NCBI RefSeq assembly: GCF_033439725.1
Contig: NW_026944387.1
Span: 2,108,001-2,172,000 of the forward strand
Direction: 5' to 3'
Source: Neurospora tetraspora
Lineage: Eukaryota > Ascomycota > Sordariomycetes > Sordariales > Sordariaceae
Length of the DNA stretch: 64,000 nucleotides
The translations under genes and the position numbers were made by a program. Within the stretch, counting starts at the first letter, position 1, and every line of letters begins with the position of its first letter. The notes beneath the pieces are model-generated. The model was not told the DNA's origin and did not search any database. It saw only the letters and a program-made list of their open reading frames with translations. Below are positions 22,404-33,411 of this stretch, piece by piece.

Positions 22404-23356
22404 TTAGACCTTGCCCTTGAAGCCCTTGGGAGCGAGGTTGACGTTGTACTCGAGCTCGAGAACAGCCTTCTCGTCACCCTCAAGAGGCTTGAAGGTCACA
22501 ACGAGATCATCCTTGACAGCGAAGACGGTGTCGTTGGTGATCCAGGGGTCGTCGCTGGGGAAGAGCTGAGTAGTGCAGCCCTGGTACTCGGGATGAGTAA
22601 CCATGATGTGGATGTGGGCGGGGCGCATGGGGTGGCGGTCCATGAGGTTGAGGAGGGCGAACGAGGGGCCGTCGGTGGGCAGACTATAAGCGGTCGGGTG
22701 GAGGCAGTAGAACCAGTACTCGCCCTTCTCGTTGGCCTTGAACTTGCCGCGCAGGTTGTTGGGCGTCTGGTTCTGAGGGTCCTGGAAGTCGTACTTGCCG
22801 TTGGCGGAGGCTTGCCAGATGTCGAACACGGCGTTGGGGATGGGCTGGCCCGTGGTGATGTCCCGGATGACACCGTGCATCTTGGTCACGCGCCCGTTGG
22901 GGGGGACGCCGTCCTGGATGATGGTGCCGCCGTTCTCGCGGAAGGGAGCGTTGGGGGACCAGAAGGGACCGAGAATGGAGGAGGAGGTGGGCTCGAGACC
23001 CTCCTCGACGACGATCTTGTGGGCGATCTCGTCGACAAGGCTGAAGAGGAAGTTGTTAGTGTGGAATTCTTTGTGATATTGGTCAGGAAGTAAACTTACG
23101 ACTCAAGACCCAAGATATCGCAGATACGGTGGGCCTCGTTACGGGTCTGGCCAGACTCGCTCCAGATGCGGCCGACCTCGTTGATGAACTTGACACCAGC
23201 CATCCACTCGTCCATGGTGAGCTCAACCTCGCGAGCGAAGTCGTGGATGTGACGGGTCAGAGCACCAAGAACCTGACGGTTACGAGGAGTGGTGTTGGGG
23301 CCCATGCCGTCAATGACAGCCTGGGTGAAGTTGGGGTCGAATCTGTGGGAAGCCAT
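22404..23356 (-). CDS. Intradiol ring-cleavage dioxygenase (catechol / hydroxyquinol 1,2-dioxygenase type)
   Basis: Exons 23356-23100 and 23040-22404 (59-nt intron GTAAGT..TTCAG) encode 297 aa. Residues 1-100 form the helical dioxygenase N-terminal linker domain ([10 protein letters not shown] ... [14 protein letters not shown]). The catalytic beta domain has the four Fe(III) ligands expected for this family: Y169 (GKYDF), Y204 (AYSLPTDG), H228 and H230 (RPAHIHIMV), with spacing close to bacterial catechol 1,2-dioxygenase. It cleaves an ortho-diphenol to a muconate or maleylacetate precursor in the cytosol. It diverges from the muconate cyclase gene, so both probably serve aromatic catabolism. 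Catechol versus hydroxyquinol preference cannot be read with certainty. Confidence 0.92.
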
Positions 23357-24919
23357 CTTGACTGGTGTGGTGATGATGAAGACTCTGAAAGTAGATGGTT
23401 TGATGATGATGATAATAAGAAAGAAGAGGAGGGAAGCCGGAGCAAGAGGTTCCTCCAAGGATATTATATACAAAGGGACAATACAGAGCAGGCCGTCACC
23501 GTACAACTGGATATCTGGATCTTCATGGCATTGTGAATTGTCGCAACATGATAGGATCGCACACGCCCCAGATGCCCAGGTGCCCAGATGGTGCCATGTG
23601 CCTCCATGTTTCCCCGCCGCCCTTGAGACCTTTGGATTCGGACGGGCTCGCGGCAGGTTGACGTTCCCAAGCCGGTCATTGTGGGTGTGATGCGAGTGTG
23701 GGGTTATGGAGAAAGAGAGGCAAAGCGGGAGAAATTTAGCCCTGCCTACCACGGTAACCCCTAACCCTGGATCTTCAAAACTGGCCGGTCGGTGCCGTGA
23801 TGGTTGCGTTGTCTCGGCTTGCAAGGAACTCCCGGTAGCTTCCAATATGAATCAACCAACATATTTGTTCCCAAATTGAGGTCAACCTTTGCTTGTCTGC
23901 GGTGAATCACTCGAGACTCGAGAGCTGATCTGGTGTGGATCTTATGTCGGTCTTGGCATCATTCATGCGGCTCATGTCTCTGACACTTGCCAGCAAATCC
24001 TCTCCAAATCTCGGCATTGAGAAGAAAATAGGAGCTTTGTTTACATCCAACCTCCAGCCTCCTAACCCAGCATCACAAGATTCAGATGCCGGTACCTGTT
24101 AAACAACCCCAATGCTCGATATATTGGATCTGGTTGCCTTTCATGTCGGTAACCAATTGGTTGCCTTGCAGTAATAGCCGTCTTGCAGGCGGTGTTTCAA
24201 AATAGAACAAACACCAGCACTCGAGGTGCCGTGTAAGTTCAATTTTATCTGCAATGAATGGGATGGGTGAGCCTTTTCCCGCCGGCCTGTCATTGTGCAA
24301 GATCCGGACACAGCAGGGTTCCCATGACAGGCCCCCGGGCTCGGGAACGGGATTCCAGTTTTTGGCACGAGCCCCGGTTCGTCCGGCAAGGGAGTGCCTG
24401 ATCTCTCTCCAATCGAATCCGAGGCGTTCTGGGCCTTGCAGAGGGTTCGTCGTTACAGAAAATCCCACGGAAAATCAGTGCAGTCGAGTGCAGAATCGGG
24501 AGCACTCGTTTCTGAAATCTACCGTTGCCGTCTTCCGAGTCCCAAAACATTCTCCCCACCATTGGATACCGAAAGCTGGGGACCAAGTGGGGAAGGGCCC
24601 CAGCGACCCAGCATTTCCCCAATGGTCACAGCTCCATTCAATTGCACAACGATCGATGCAACCCAGTCACCACATCGCAGCGCGACAGCCGGGCAATAAT
24701 GTCGGATCTCGAGTTGGGGATGGGTTGAACCGGTCGGAGTTTGGGAACAACTTCGTCTGTCAAGGTCCTCGAGATATTCCCAATTCCCAACATCGTACGA
24801 CAACAACTCTTCGTTTCGCGCTTCGTGATCCTACGCCCCCTACGCCGGCGTGAACTCTCCTCCAAGTCGCAATCGCAGTCGCAATCGCTTCGCCTACTCC
24901 CAGCCGACGTCATTCCAAG
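23357..24919. promoter_or_regulatory. Divergent promoter region of the aromatic-catabolism pair
   Basis: About 1.56 kb separates the dioxygenase and muconate cyclase start codons. ATG/GATGAT runs (23370-23420, minus-strand leader of the dioxygenase) and CG-rich stretches (24270-24420) are visible. A shared regulator is plausible but no specific binding site is claimed. Confidence 0.55.
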
Positions 24920-26159
24920 ATGCCCCTCCACCATTTGATGATTGGTACCTGGACCCCTCCAGGAGCCATCTTCACTGTCCAGTTCGACGACGAGAAGCTC
25001 ACATGCAAGCTTCTCAAGAGAACAGAGATTCCTCAAGATGAGCCGATATCATGGATGACCTTTGACGTATGATCCATCCATCAATGTCCACGAGAGTACT
25101 GCGACTTTGCCTGCTCACAATGGAGATGGTAACAGCATGAGAGGAAGAACATCTACGGCGCTGCCATGAAGAAATGGAACAGCTTTGCCGTCAAGAGCCC
25201 GACTGAGATTATCCACGAGGCATCGCACCCTATCGGTGGCCATCGTATGTTGTCAACAAAATTCCCATATCACGACCCAATGTTCCAGGACTAACTAAAG
25301 ACTTGTGTGTACAGCCCGTGCCAACGACGCCGACACCAACACGCGCGCCATCTTCCTCCTCGCGGCCAAGCAGCCCCCCTACGCCGTCTATGCCAACCCC
25401 TTCTACAAGTTCGCCGGCTACGGCAACGTCTTCTCTGTCTCCGAGACCGGCGCGCTCGAGAAGAACATCCAGAACTACGAATACCAAGAGAACACGGGCA
25501 TCCACGGCATGGTGTTCGACCCGACCGAGACCTACCTCTACTCAGCCGACCTGACGGCCAACAAGCTCTGGACGCACCGCAAGCTGGCCTCCGGCGAAGT
25601 CGAGCTAGTCGGCTCCGTCGACGCCCCGGACGCCGGTGACCACCCGCGCTGGGTCGCCATGCACCCCTCGGGCAATTATTTGTATGCCCTGATGGAGGCC
25701 GGCAACCGCATCTGCGAGTACGTGATCGATCCGGCCACGCACATGCCCGTGTACACGCACCACAGCTTCCCGCTCATCCCCCCGGGCATCACCGACCGGG
25801 ACCCCGAGACCGGCAAGGGCCTCTACCGCGCCGACGTGTGCGCGCTGACCTTCAGCGGCAAGTACATGTTTGCCAGTTCGCGGGCGAACAAGTTCGAGCT
25901 GCAGGGGTACATTGCGGGCTTTAAGCTGCAGGAGTGCGGAAGCATCGAGAAGCAGCTGTTCCTCAGCCCGACGCCGACGAGCGGTGGGCATAGCAATGCG
26001 GTTAGCCCGTGCCCGTGGAGCGATGAGTGGATGGCGATCACGGACGATCAGGAGGGCTGGTTGGAGATTTATCGGTGGAAGGATGAGTTCTTGCATAGGG
26101 CTGCGAGGGTGCGGATTCCGGAGCCTGGGTTTGGTATGAATGCTATTTGGTATGATTAG
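24920..26159 (+). CDS. 3-Carboxy-cis,cis-muconate cyclase (lactonizing enzyme, CMLE), seven-bladed propeller
   Basis: Exons 24920-25066, 25136-25244 and 25315-26159 (introns of 69 and 70 nt; the second has a CTAAC branch site) encode 366 aa, the length of the characterised N. crassa enzyme. The sequence (MPLHHLMIGTWTPPGAIF ... GMNAIWYD) matches my memory of that protein nearly throughout. It converts 3-carboxy-cis,cis-muconate to 3-carboxymuconolactone in the protocatechuate branch of the beta-ketoadipate pathway. The fungal enzyme is a seven-bladed beta-propeller unrelated to the bacterial class II enzyme. The neighbouring dioxygenase is of the catechol/hydroxyquinol class, so the substrate donor, protocatechuate 3,4-dioxygenase, is probably encoded elsewhere. 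Confidence 0.97.
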
Positions 26160-26697
26160 ATGGGTTGTTCTCTGGTTTTGATGAAGGTATGATGATGATG
26201 GATGCACCCGTAAGGATGCGCAAGAGGTAGTGAAAGATGCGTTACATATGAGTCAGTGACATCCTTCTCCTTATGATAATGAAAATGAACTAGTAAAAAG
26301 AAAGAACGTGCAGACCGTAACTTAGGGAAGCAATTCGGAAACAAGCACACATCATGTCTTCCATCTCTTTTTATCACCACCAAATGGTCGGTCCAATGTT
26401 GCTTGATGAGCAAACCGATCAAGATGAATTGCAAAGATGACACAGGCTCATGAGACCTACACCACCACCCTCTAGACTTACATCGTGAACCCAACTCGAG
26501 GCATAGAGCTTTTGATTTGGATTTTGATTGTTTTTGCCTCTTATTGTTTCTCGCTCTTCCCCCGGAAATGTAATCATCATCACCCCAACAGTTTACGGCT
26601 GCTTTCGCTGTGCGAGCTGCACCAGGCAATTAATTGTACGTAAACAAGCTCAAACGGTGCATATGAGTACACGCATCCGACCCATATTTCAACAACA
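26160..26697. other. Intergenic region upstream of tRNA-His
   Basis: 3' UTR of the muconate cyclase plus the tRNA 5' flank. No gene seen. Confidence 0.5.
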
Positions 26698-26787
26698 GGG
26701 ATTGTAGTATAGTGGTCAGTACTTCTCGTTGTGGTTCTTCGTACACAACGATCCGAGAGGACCCCGGTTCGATTCCGGGCAATCCCA
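26698..26787 (+). tRNA. tRNA-His (anticodon GTG) with 18-nt intron
   Basis: The acceptor arms GGGATTG/CAATCCC pair fully, and the B box GGTTCGATTCC is canonical. Anticodon GTG lies at 26731-26733 with G37 at 26734. The intron is 26735-26752, after which C38 and the stem half CGAGA pair with TCTCG. The intron contains CACAAC, complementary to GTTGTG around the anticodon, as in eukaryotic pre-tRNAs cut by the tRNA splicing endonuclease. G-1 is expected to be added after transcription. Confidence 0.95.
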
Positions 26788-26790
26788 CTC

Positions 26791-26795
26791 TTTTT
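26791..26795 (+). terminator. Pol III terminator (T5) of tRNA-His
   Basis: Five T residues four bases downstream of the mature tRNA end. Confidence 0.8.
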
Positions 26796-27714
26796 GCGCT
26801 TTTTGCGATTGGTCCTGCTATCTATCCTCTTTTTTTTTTCTTAAGCCCTTCTTTCTTTTTGTAATTGTTCCGCTACTGATTGATACCAGACTGCTGTTGG
26901 GCTTGTTTTCGGGGTTTTAAGAAGGTTGCAGGGCAGGTTGTGGTGGTTGTTGAGTTGGGTTGTTCTGTGTCACGGTAAATGTGTAAATGCATCGAAAATA
27001 GATTGCAATAGCAGCACAGGCTGTAAATTCACAACATGAGGTATCAATCAGTTTTGGTGATTTAGTTCCCGAAAGCTATGATCGGTTGTCACCCATCTTT
27101 AAACCTATCTTTTTCCCATGTGTTTATTTATTGTATTGCACCGGTGAACTGAAGGGAGAGTTCGACGTTTGGAAGTTGTGTGTCCGTCACTTGCCATGGC
27201 CAATACAGTCCAATGCTGGTTTGTTTGTTAGCTCGAGACCTCTGGTCAACTTTCCTAGGCGTTTATATATTTAATTAATCCGTTTCGTTCTATAACCAAA
27301 GCGTGATCTTACTTTGCATATGCTATTTTGGAAATTTGATATGCCATATTGAATCTTATTGATGCCTTTCCGACCCGTACCTAACCATTCATTTTATCTC
27401 TTTGTAGGGTTTAGGACAATTCGGGATAGATCTCGTCCAGTATACCAGGAGTACCAAGCTAACAAACAAACCAGCATTAGATTGTATGCAGCACGTCCGA
27501 TCGATCATCAGCTTCCTTTTCAAAAATACCAAATAATGTGCGTTGACATATCTTCAGGAACTACATTGCACGATGACCGAATCAAGTCCTAGCAAAAATA
27601 AAGAGTATATTCGCATTACGACTCTCCTCCTAATAATCACTACCCTCAAAAAGCAGACGTCCATTCTCCCCTGGTTTCGAAACCGCACAGCACACAACCC
27701 TCACCCAACCATCA
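26796..27714. other. Intergenic region, AT-richer, no gene seen
   Basis: About 0.9 kb, noticeably AT-richer than its surroundings around 26990-27400 (for example TTTATATATTTAATTAATCC near 27265). ORFs are short and without domain features. Confidence 0.5.
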
Positions 27715-28728
27715 TCACGTAGCCGCCTGCCTATACGGCTCATACTTAGCAGGCCCATGGGGATCATTCTCCGCCAGGTCCGTCGACTGGAAGTAATGAT
27801 CATGCTGCGAAATGCGACGGGACCGCTCAATCTGCCTCGGCTTCCACCAGAGGAAATAAGCCAACGCTCCCGCAACAGCTAAGACAGCGATCGGGATACC
27901 AACACCCAACCCAATCTTGAGACCGTTGCTGCTGCTACTAGAGCCGGAGTCGCTGTCGTCGTCTCCCTTGGAACTTGCAACGGGTGGAGCTGCTGGCGTT
28001 GTGGTCGGCGCTGATGAGGAGGTTTGGCCGCTGGTTGATTTCGGGGATGAGGTCACAGAGCCGGAGGTTGATGCGGTCTGGGTGGTTATAGTTCCTGTTC
28101 CTGTGGCTGACGCCTTTACGGTGCTAGCCCTCGTGGACGCAATGTTCAGCGATGGACTTCCGGTGAAGGTCGTGTCAGACACTTGGATGATGGTTTGCGC
28201 CAGGCCGGCGCTGATGGTGAATGCACCGCTATCCTTATTGTTCGAGGAACAGTCGCATTTCCCTTCGTTGAAGTCTCCCGCGCAGCAGAATCGGTCGTTT
28301 CCACAAGCTGCCAACCCGCCTTTGCGGTTTTCGCTATCTATTGCAAGAAAGAAAGGTGATGGTTAGCGAGTTATTGACACTGACACTGACCGTCAGACAG
28401 ACTTGGACCACCTACCGAGACAAGCACTCCCACAGATATTGTTATTCCATTGAGGATTCGTACAAGCTCCTCGTTGCACCGCGCCTAGAGTCAAGTTGGG
28501 AAATGAGTTGCTTTCTGTCGTCGCGATGCAGAGTGCATTGCTGAAACATGTCCACCCTGCCGGACAGCACGAAGAGACGGGAGCGTTGAAGGCCTGGCAA
28601 GCAAAGTAGCCTGGTGCGAACTCGCCGCCTGGAAAGTAACACGGCGCATTTGGGTCGGCTCGTACTTGTCGCGCCTGTACCGCTAGGTACAAGAGTATCG
28701 TGGAGATGGATGAGGTAGAACAAATCAT
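27715..28728 (-). CDS. Secreted-then-anchored Cys-rich single-pass membrane protein, unknown function
   Basis: Exons 28728-28416 and 28337-27715 (78-nt intron GTAGGT..AATAG, phase 1) give 311 aa. The start is the ATG at 28728; the in-frame TTG at 28764 is not credible. It has a signal peptide (MICSTSSISTILLYLAVQA), a Cys-rich ectodomain of ~130 residues (CYFPGG, SSCCPAGWTC, CTNPQW, GGLAACGNDRFCC, CDC), a Ser/Thr/Pro-rich O-glycosylation-type stalk, one transmembrane helix (GLGVGIPIAVLAVAGALAYF) followed by a basic stop-transfer, and a short cytoplasmic tail. Such proteins are common in filamentous fungi as putative wall sensors or receptors, but I know no assigned function. Confidence 0.85.
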
Positions 28729-29463
28729 TGTTGCGAGTAGCGCATGCTCTCTGGATATCAGCAACCCAAACTAGGAAACAACACAAAAGACGGGAAAAGG
28801 AAGAGATGGATTGAGTTATCAGGAAATGCAAACTCGACAGAAGTGAAAACAGCCTTGGGGCGCCACGACGGCCTGCCCATACTTATCAAGTGACCAGCAA
28901 CACCGTGAGGCTGGCGGTTGGGTTATGCCAGGACCTCTTCAGCTCGACCGCTGCGTCGACGTGATTGCATTGGAGAAGCAATAGTCTGAAGCGCAGGGCA
29001 ACACACCATCGTCGGGAAAGCCTCTTGCCCGTCCTGATGGTCGAGGATTAGTACCGTACTCTTTCACTCTGCCCCCTTGTCTGGCGTTTCTCATTTCAGC
29101 ATCGGTCGGCGGTTGAGAGAACTTTGTGGCAGTGCCGCATATCTGAGAAAGCCCAATGCGAACTGAGAAAAGCTCGAAGCAACAATTGAACACAACCATT
29201 GTGATGGTGTCCCCAGAAGCGCTTTGAGTTGCTGTTTGGGAGTTGATCCAGGCAAGCCACTTGGCTTGGCAGGCTGCGGGATGGTTGCTGCAGCTTTTCG
29301 GAGCTCAGTTGGGTCGTTGAACGGAAGGGTTGGACCCTCGGCCAGGTTCCCGTTTTCATCGATAAGGATGAGCAGAAGTTGCAGTCGCTGGGCAGTTCGT
29401 CTTGAGGTCATACAGATCGATTGATATCGTCGGGGGAATCAAAATCAGAAACCCCATAGAGTG

Positions 29464-29501
<38 letters not shown>

Positions 29502-29903
29502 TCGAAGGAGAAGCTCTCTCCGAGTTCGGGGCTCCCTGGCTCATCCATGGTAGCTCAGATTCAACATGGAAGGACCCTGAACCGAGCCAGGTCATCATTG
29601 CCGTTTTGACGGGCATTCTCTCAAGAGTGCCAGATCGAAGAAGGAAACATCAAGAAACAGGTGAAATATTGAGGAAAGTAAACAAAAACTGGAGATTCCG
29701 TTGTCTGCAGTTTCGGAAAGAGCGCTTGGTGGCATTGCGGAGACCAATCGAAGTGGAAAAAAAGACCAAAAGGGCAGTCATACGTCAACAGCTTCGCCGC
29801 TACAAAACCAGTGCGGGGAACTTTTGACAACCACAATTCAAAGTCAACCAACCACTCAACAACTTGAACTGAATATTCCGGTTACGGATTATTCAGCGGC
29901 TGA
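28729..29903. other. Intergenic region with (GAT)11 microsatellite
   Basis: About 1.2 kb between divergent genes, holding both promoters. Short ORFs on both strands overlap each other and lack domain features. Confidence 0.5.
29465..29498 (+). repeat. (GAT)11 microsatellite
   Basis: Eleven uninterrupted GAT units upstream of the bisphosphate nucleotidase gene. The poly-Asp or poly-Ser frames it creates are not supported as genes. Confidence 0.95.
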
Positions 29904-31130
29904 ATGACTGTGGATAAGAATATCAACCAACAGAAAAAGACATCCTCCCATATATTCTACTCCAAAATTCTCTTCCTTTTCTCCCTCATCGTCCTCATCC
30001 TGGCTATCTTCAGTTCCCGCATCATCTCCTCCTTTCGAGTAGCAACGATTTCTACACAGATGATGGCCTCTTCTCAGTACGCAAAGGAGCTCGAGGTAGC
30101 TCAGCTCGCCGTTCAGCGGGCGGCCCGCCTCACCAAGCGCGTCTTCCACGAGAAGGCCAAGGGCACCGTTTCCAAGGACGACAAGTCCCCCGTGACCATT
30201 GGCGACTTTGGCGCTCAGGCGCTCATCATCAGCGCCCTCAAGGCCAACTTCCCTTCGGACGAGATCGTGGCCGAGGAGGAGGCCGCTCAGCTGCGCGAAG
30301 ACACGCCCCTGCGGGACCAGATCTGGGAGCTCGTCAAGTCCACCAAGCTCGACGACGAGGCTGCCGAGCAGCTCCTCGGCGGCGCCATCAAGGATGCCGA
30401 TGCCATGCTGGAGATCATCGACCAGGGCAACAGCCAGGGCGGCGCCAAGGGCAGGATATGGGCTATCGACCCCATCGACGGCACCAAGGGCTTCCTGCGT
30501 GGTGGACAGTATGCCGTGTGCTTGGCACTGATGGTGGACGGTGATGTCAAGGTCGGCGTTCTCGGCTGCCCGAACCTGCCTGTGGACGACGCTGCGCCGT
30601 TGACTGCGGATATCGGCACCAACGCGACCGACGAGGGCCGGGGCGTCATCTTCTCGGCCGTTCAGGGCCAGGGCGCGACCAGCAGACCCCTGGGCACCGC
30701 CGGTCTTGCGGAGGGCAAGCCCATTGCGATGAAGCCTATCACGGAGATGTCCAACGCGAGCTTCTGCGAGAGCGTGGAGGCGGGTCACTCGGATCAGGGC
30801 GTGGCTGGACAGATTGCGCAGAAGCTCGGGATTACCAAGCCTAGTGTGCGGATGGATTCCCAGGCCAAGTATGGCTCTATTGCTCGCGGCGCGGGTGATA
30901 TCTACCTCCGTCTGCCTGTTTCCAAGTCTTACCAGGAGAAGATCTGGGATCACGCTGCCGGAGACCTGATTGTGCGCGAGGCTGGCGGACAGGTCACCGA
31001 CGTGAATGGAAACCGTCTGGACTTTAGTGTCGGCCGCACGTTGGCTAAGAACAAGGGTGTCATCGCGGCGCCTGCTACGGTCCACGACCAGGTTATCAAG
31101 GTCGTTCAAGAAGTCCTTGGTCAGCAGTAA
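29904..31130 (+). CDS. met22: 3'(2'),5'-Bisphosphate nucleotidase (HAL2/MET22 family)
   Basis: Single exon, 408 aa from the ATG at 29904, or 355 aa from the internal ATG at 30063, where the HAL2-like sequence (MASSQYAKELEVAQLAV) begins. It hydrolyses 3'-phosphoadenosine 5'-phosphate (PAP) to AMP, removing the toxic by-product of sulfate reduction; family members are Mg-dependent and Li/Na-sensitive. Metal-site motifs are EIVAEEEAAQL, W-A-I-D189-P-I-D192-G-T and WDHAAGDLIVREAGG. The first 52 residues contain a hydrophobic helix (KILFLFSLIVLILAIFSS), unusual for the family. Leaky scanning between the two starts could yield anchored and soluble forms. It links to the sulfite reductase gene at the left edge through the same pathway. 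Confidence 0.93.
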   Translation: MTVDKNINQQKKTSSHIFYSKILFLFSLIVLILAIFSSRIISSFRVATISTQMMASSQYAKELEVAQLAVQRAARLTKRVFHEKAKGTVSKDDKSPVTIGDFGAQALIISALKANFPSDEIVAEEEAAQLREDTPLRDQIWELVKSTKLDDEAAEQLLGGAIKDADAMLEIIDQGNSQGGAKGRIWAIDPIDGTKGFLRGGQYAVCLALMVDGDVKVGVLGCPNLPVDDAAPLTADIGTNATDEGRGVIFSAVQGQGATSRPLGTAGLAEGKPIAMKPITEMSNASFCESVEAGHSDQGVAGQIAQKLGITKPSVRMDSQAKYGSIARGAGDIYLRLPVSKSYQEKIWDHAAGDLIVREAGGQVTDVNGNRLDFSVGRTLAKNKGVIAAPATVHDQVIKVVQEVLGQQ

Positions 31131-31276
31131 AGCCTCGTGTCGTAGTGTACAGGTTATGGCAGGTATCGGGCCGTTGTGAGGCCATGTGTGCCAAAAAAAA
31201 TATAGACTAAATGTACAATATACCCCCTTATCATCATCAACAACAACGTCAACCACCAAAACCCAGAGCGCGTCCT

Positions 31277-32337
31277 CTATTTGATCTTCTTCTGCTTCAA
31301 CTTGATGGTCTCGCCGTTGACAAAGATACCCTTACCCTTGTACGGTTCCGGTACACGCCACCTCCTGATCTCGGCGGCGAAGGTCATGACCTGCTCTCTG
31401 TTGATGCCCTCGAGCAGGATTCTCGTCGGCTGCGGCGTGCTGGCCTTGATGCCCTCGGGGACGCCCATCTCGACGGGGTGGGAGAAACCGAGCTTGAGGC
31501 AGACGAACTGCTGGCCGGGGTATTCCTCCTTCTCGGGGCGGGTGTCGATCGTAGCCCTGTAACCGATACCGACCAGACGCAACACGGCCGTGTGACCTTC
31601 TGATACACCCATAATGAAGCGGTTAAGGTACGCCCATGTCGTTCCTGTTATGTTGAAGAAAGATTCGAAATCGTCAGCTGGCTGGCCGCCCATAACTTTC
31701 CACATTCTCCAAGATAGAGTGTTTTCCGTACCCCACATCTCTCTCTGCTCCTTCTCGTCCCGGTTCGCTACGCTGAGGGTCGCTCTCCTCGCCTCGGCGT
31801 CGTGGTCGATCTTGATGAAGTCGGGGATGTTCATCTCGAGTTGTCCTGCGAAAAAAGCACAGCGCACACGTGCAATAAGTCAGCCAGTTGCTCTGTTCCC
31901 ATCCTGGCCCCTTTGCACTCTCGCAAAAACACCCATAGACCGTGTTCTCTCCCATGCCCCTCCACCCCAGTCCACTCCTGCGCCAGCGCAAATTGCGCCG
32001 TACATTCCTCCGGTCGTTTTCCGTCCGAGTCCGAGTAAAGGAACGCAAACTAACCCAACGGGCCCTGCACCGTAATCTTGCGCTTAGGCTGCTGCTTCCA
32101 CTGCGTCATGTCGCGCTTGACAAAGGGCTCGCCAATGGTGATCTCGACTCCGGGAGGGATGCTGAGCGGGGTGCGGCCGAGCTTGGACGGGCGGGTTGTC
32201 GTCGCGGAGAAGTTGCGCCGGGCGGCGGCGCCGGCAGTCTGCTGGAAGGCGGGCACGAGGAAGCCGGGGAGTGTGACGACGGAAGAAGAGGCAGAGGCAG
32301 TGGCCTCAAGGACCCTCCTTCGGCTTGGGGCAAACAT
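31277..32337 (-). CDS. mrpl6: Mitochondrial large-subunit ribosomal protein uL6m
   Basis: Exons 32337-32055 and 31845-31277 (209-nt intron GTTAGT..CGCAG, phase 1) give 283 aa. The start is the ATG at 32337, giving an Arg/Ser/Ala-rich mitochondrial presequence (MFAPSRRRVLEATASASSS ... RRNFSATT). The ribosomal core has GVEITIG, VQGPLGQLEM, GTTWAYLNRFIMGVSEG and VGIGYRA, all typical of L6, and ends in a basic tail KLKQKKIK. It binds 23S-type rRNA near the factor-binding stalk of the mitoribosome. It converges with the bisphosphate nucleotidase, whose 3' end is 146 bp away. Confidence 0.93.
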
Positions 32338-33411
32338 CGTGGTGGGCGTCGTCGTCGGGGTGATTGGCCGTCGTCGCGATGCGGAACCGGAATTGGCGAA
32401 GAGACGCGGCGCTCCAGTTCGGAGGTTCTGGCAGTCGCAAGGGCAGCACCGAGTCAATGGCAGCCGGCCGGTGGTGGGATGGACCGGGTGGATCGCGGAA
32501 GCTCCAAAAAATGTATCGGACCTGGCGCGGCAGAGCGATGCAGCAAGTGATTGGCTGCAAATAAACCAGGGTTAGGGTCGTATCCGCATAGTCTCTTTGC
32601 TACTATTCGCTTGCGCTACCTCTAGGAAACGGCGACAACACCAACAGATGTTGTTCCATCCGACATCATTCATCTCGAGTTACCTAAAATCTTCAAAGAA
32701 ATGGCCAAAATTGTGGACTGGTGGAGGTCATGTCATGGCAAGTTTTGTTTCACAATGTTCGGACGGAGCGGTATTCTCCCCTTCGACAACAGCCAAGCTT
32801 TCCGACGACGACTTTACGGATGTCAACCTCACGGCATCATCACCATCCAGACACCCGTCACGGTCCAATTCTTCCAACTATCTCGAACGAGCTGTTTGCA
32901 CTTTCTCGATACCGGATGAAAAAATGCAGACATCAGTGATGTCAAGATAAGTGGTCTACATACCAAGTCTTTGTCTAGGCTCGCTTCTGCTGGAGAGGAG
33001 AGCTCCATATCAGATGATCAAGAGCCAGCCAAGTCGAGCTCGACAAACAATTACAGTCATCTTCGATGCGAACTTCAACTGATTTCACTCACTGGAACCT
33101 TCTCACGGTTTAAGAATCAAGTGATTCTCTTCCTCACTAGAGGTAAATTCAAGCCCACTTCTCTTTCCTCGGGAAGTCGCGATCGCCAACTTACCCTCAT
33201 ACACCTTCCCTTTCCCGGATCGCTCCTTCTCTTCAGAAAAGCACACAATTTTCAGTTGCATGGCCACAAACTTCGACCGCCAAATTGCACTATCAATATT
33301 GCCAGTTTTCCGTTTCTTTTGCCGAGTTTCCTTCGACGGAGCTCTATTGAACGCCTCTGACTCTATCGAAATCACATCATCAGTTCGTCGCATCACACTC
33401 ACCCAAAAACC
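32338..33411. promoter_or_regulatory. Divergent promoter region, uL6m / Kar5-like
   Basis: About 1.07 kb between the start codons of divergent genes. Overlapping short frames on both strands at 32340-32570 are shadows of the uL6m leader. No further gene seen. Confidence 0.5.

Noticed and set aside
22332-23093. 253-codon plus-strand frame
   Set aside because: Antisense to the intradiol dioxygenase, including its intron.
29889-31259. 456-codon minus-strand open frame
   Set aside because: It is antisense to the HAL2-type nucleotidase, whose motifs and codon use are clear; the antisense protein is His/Arg/Leu/Gly mixture without domain.
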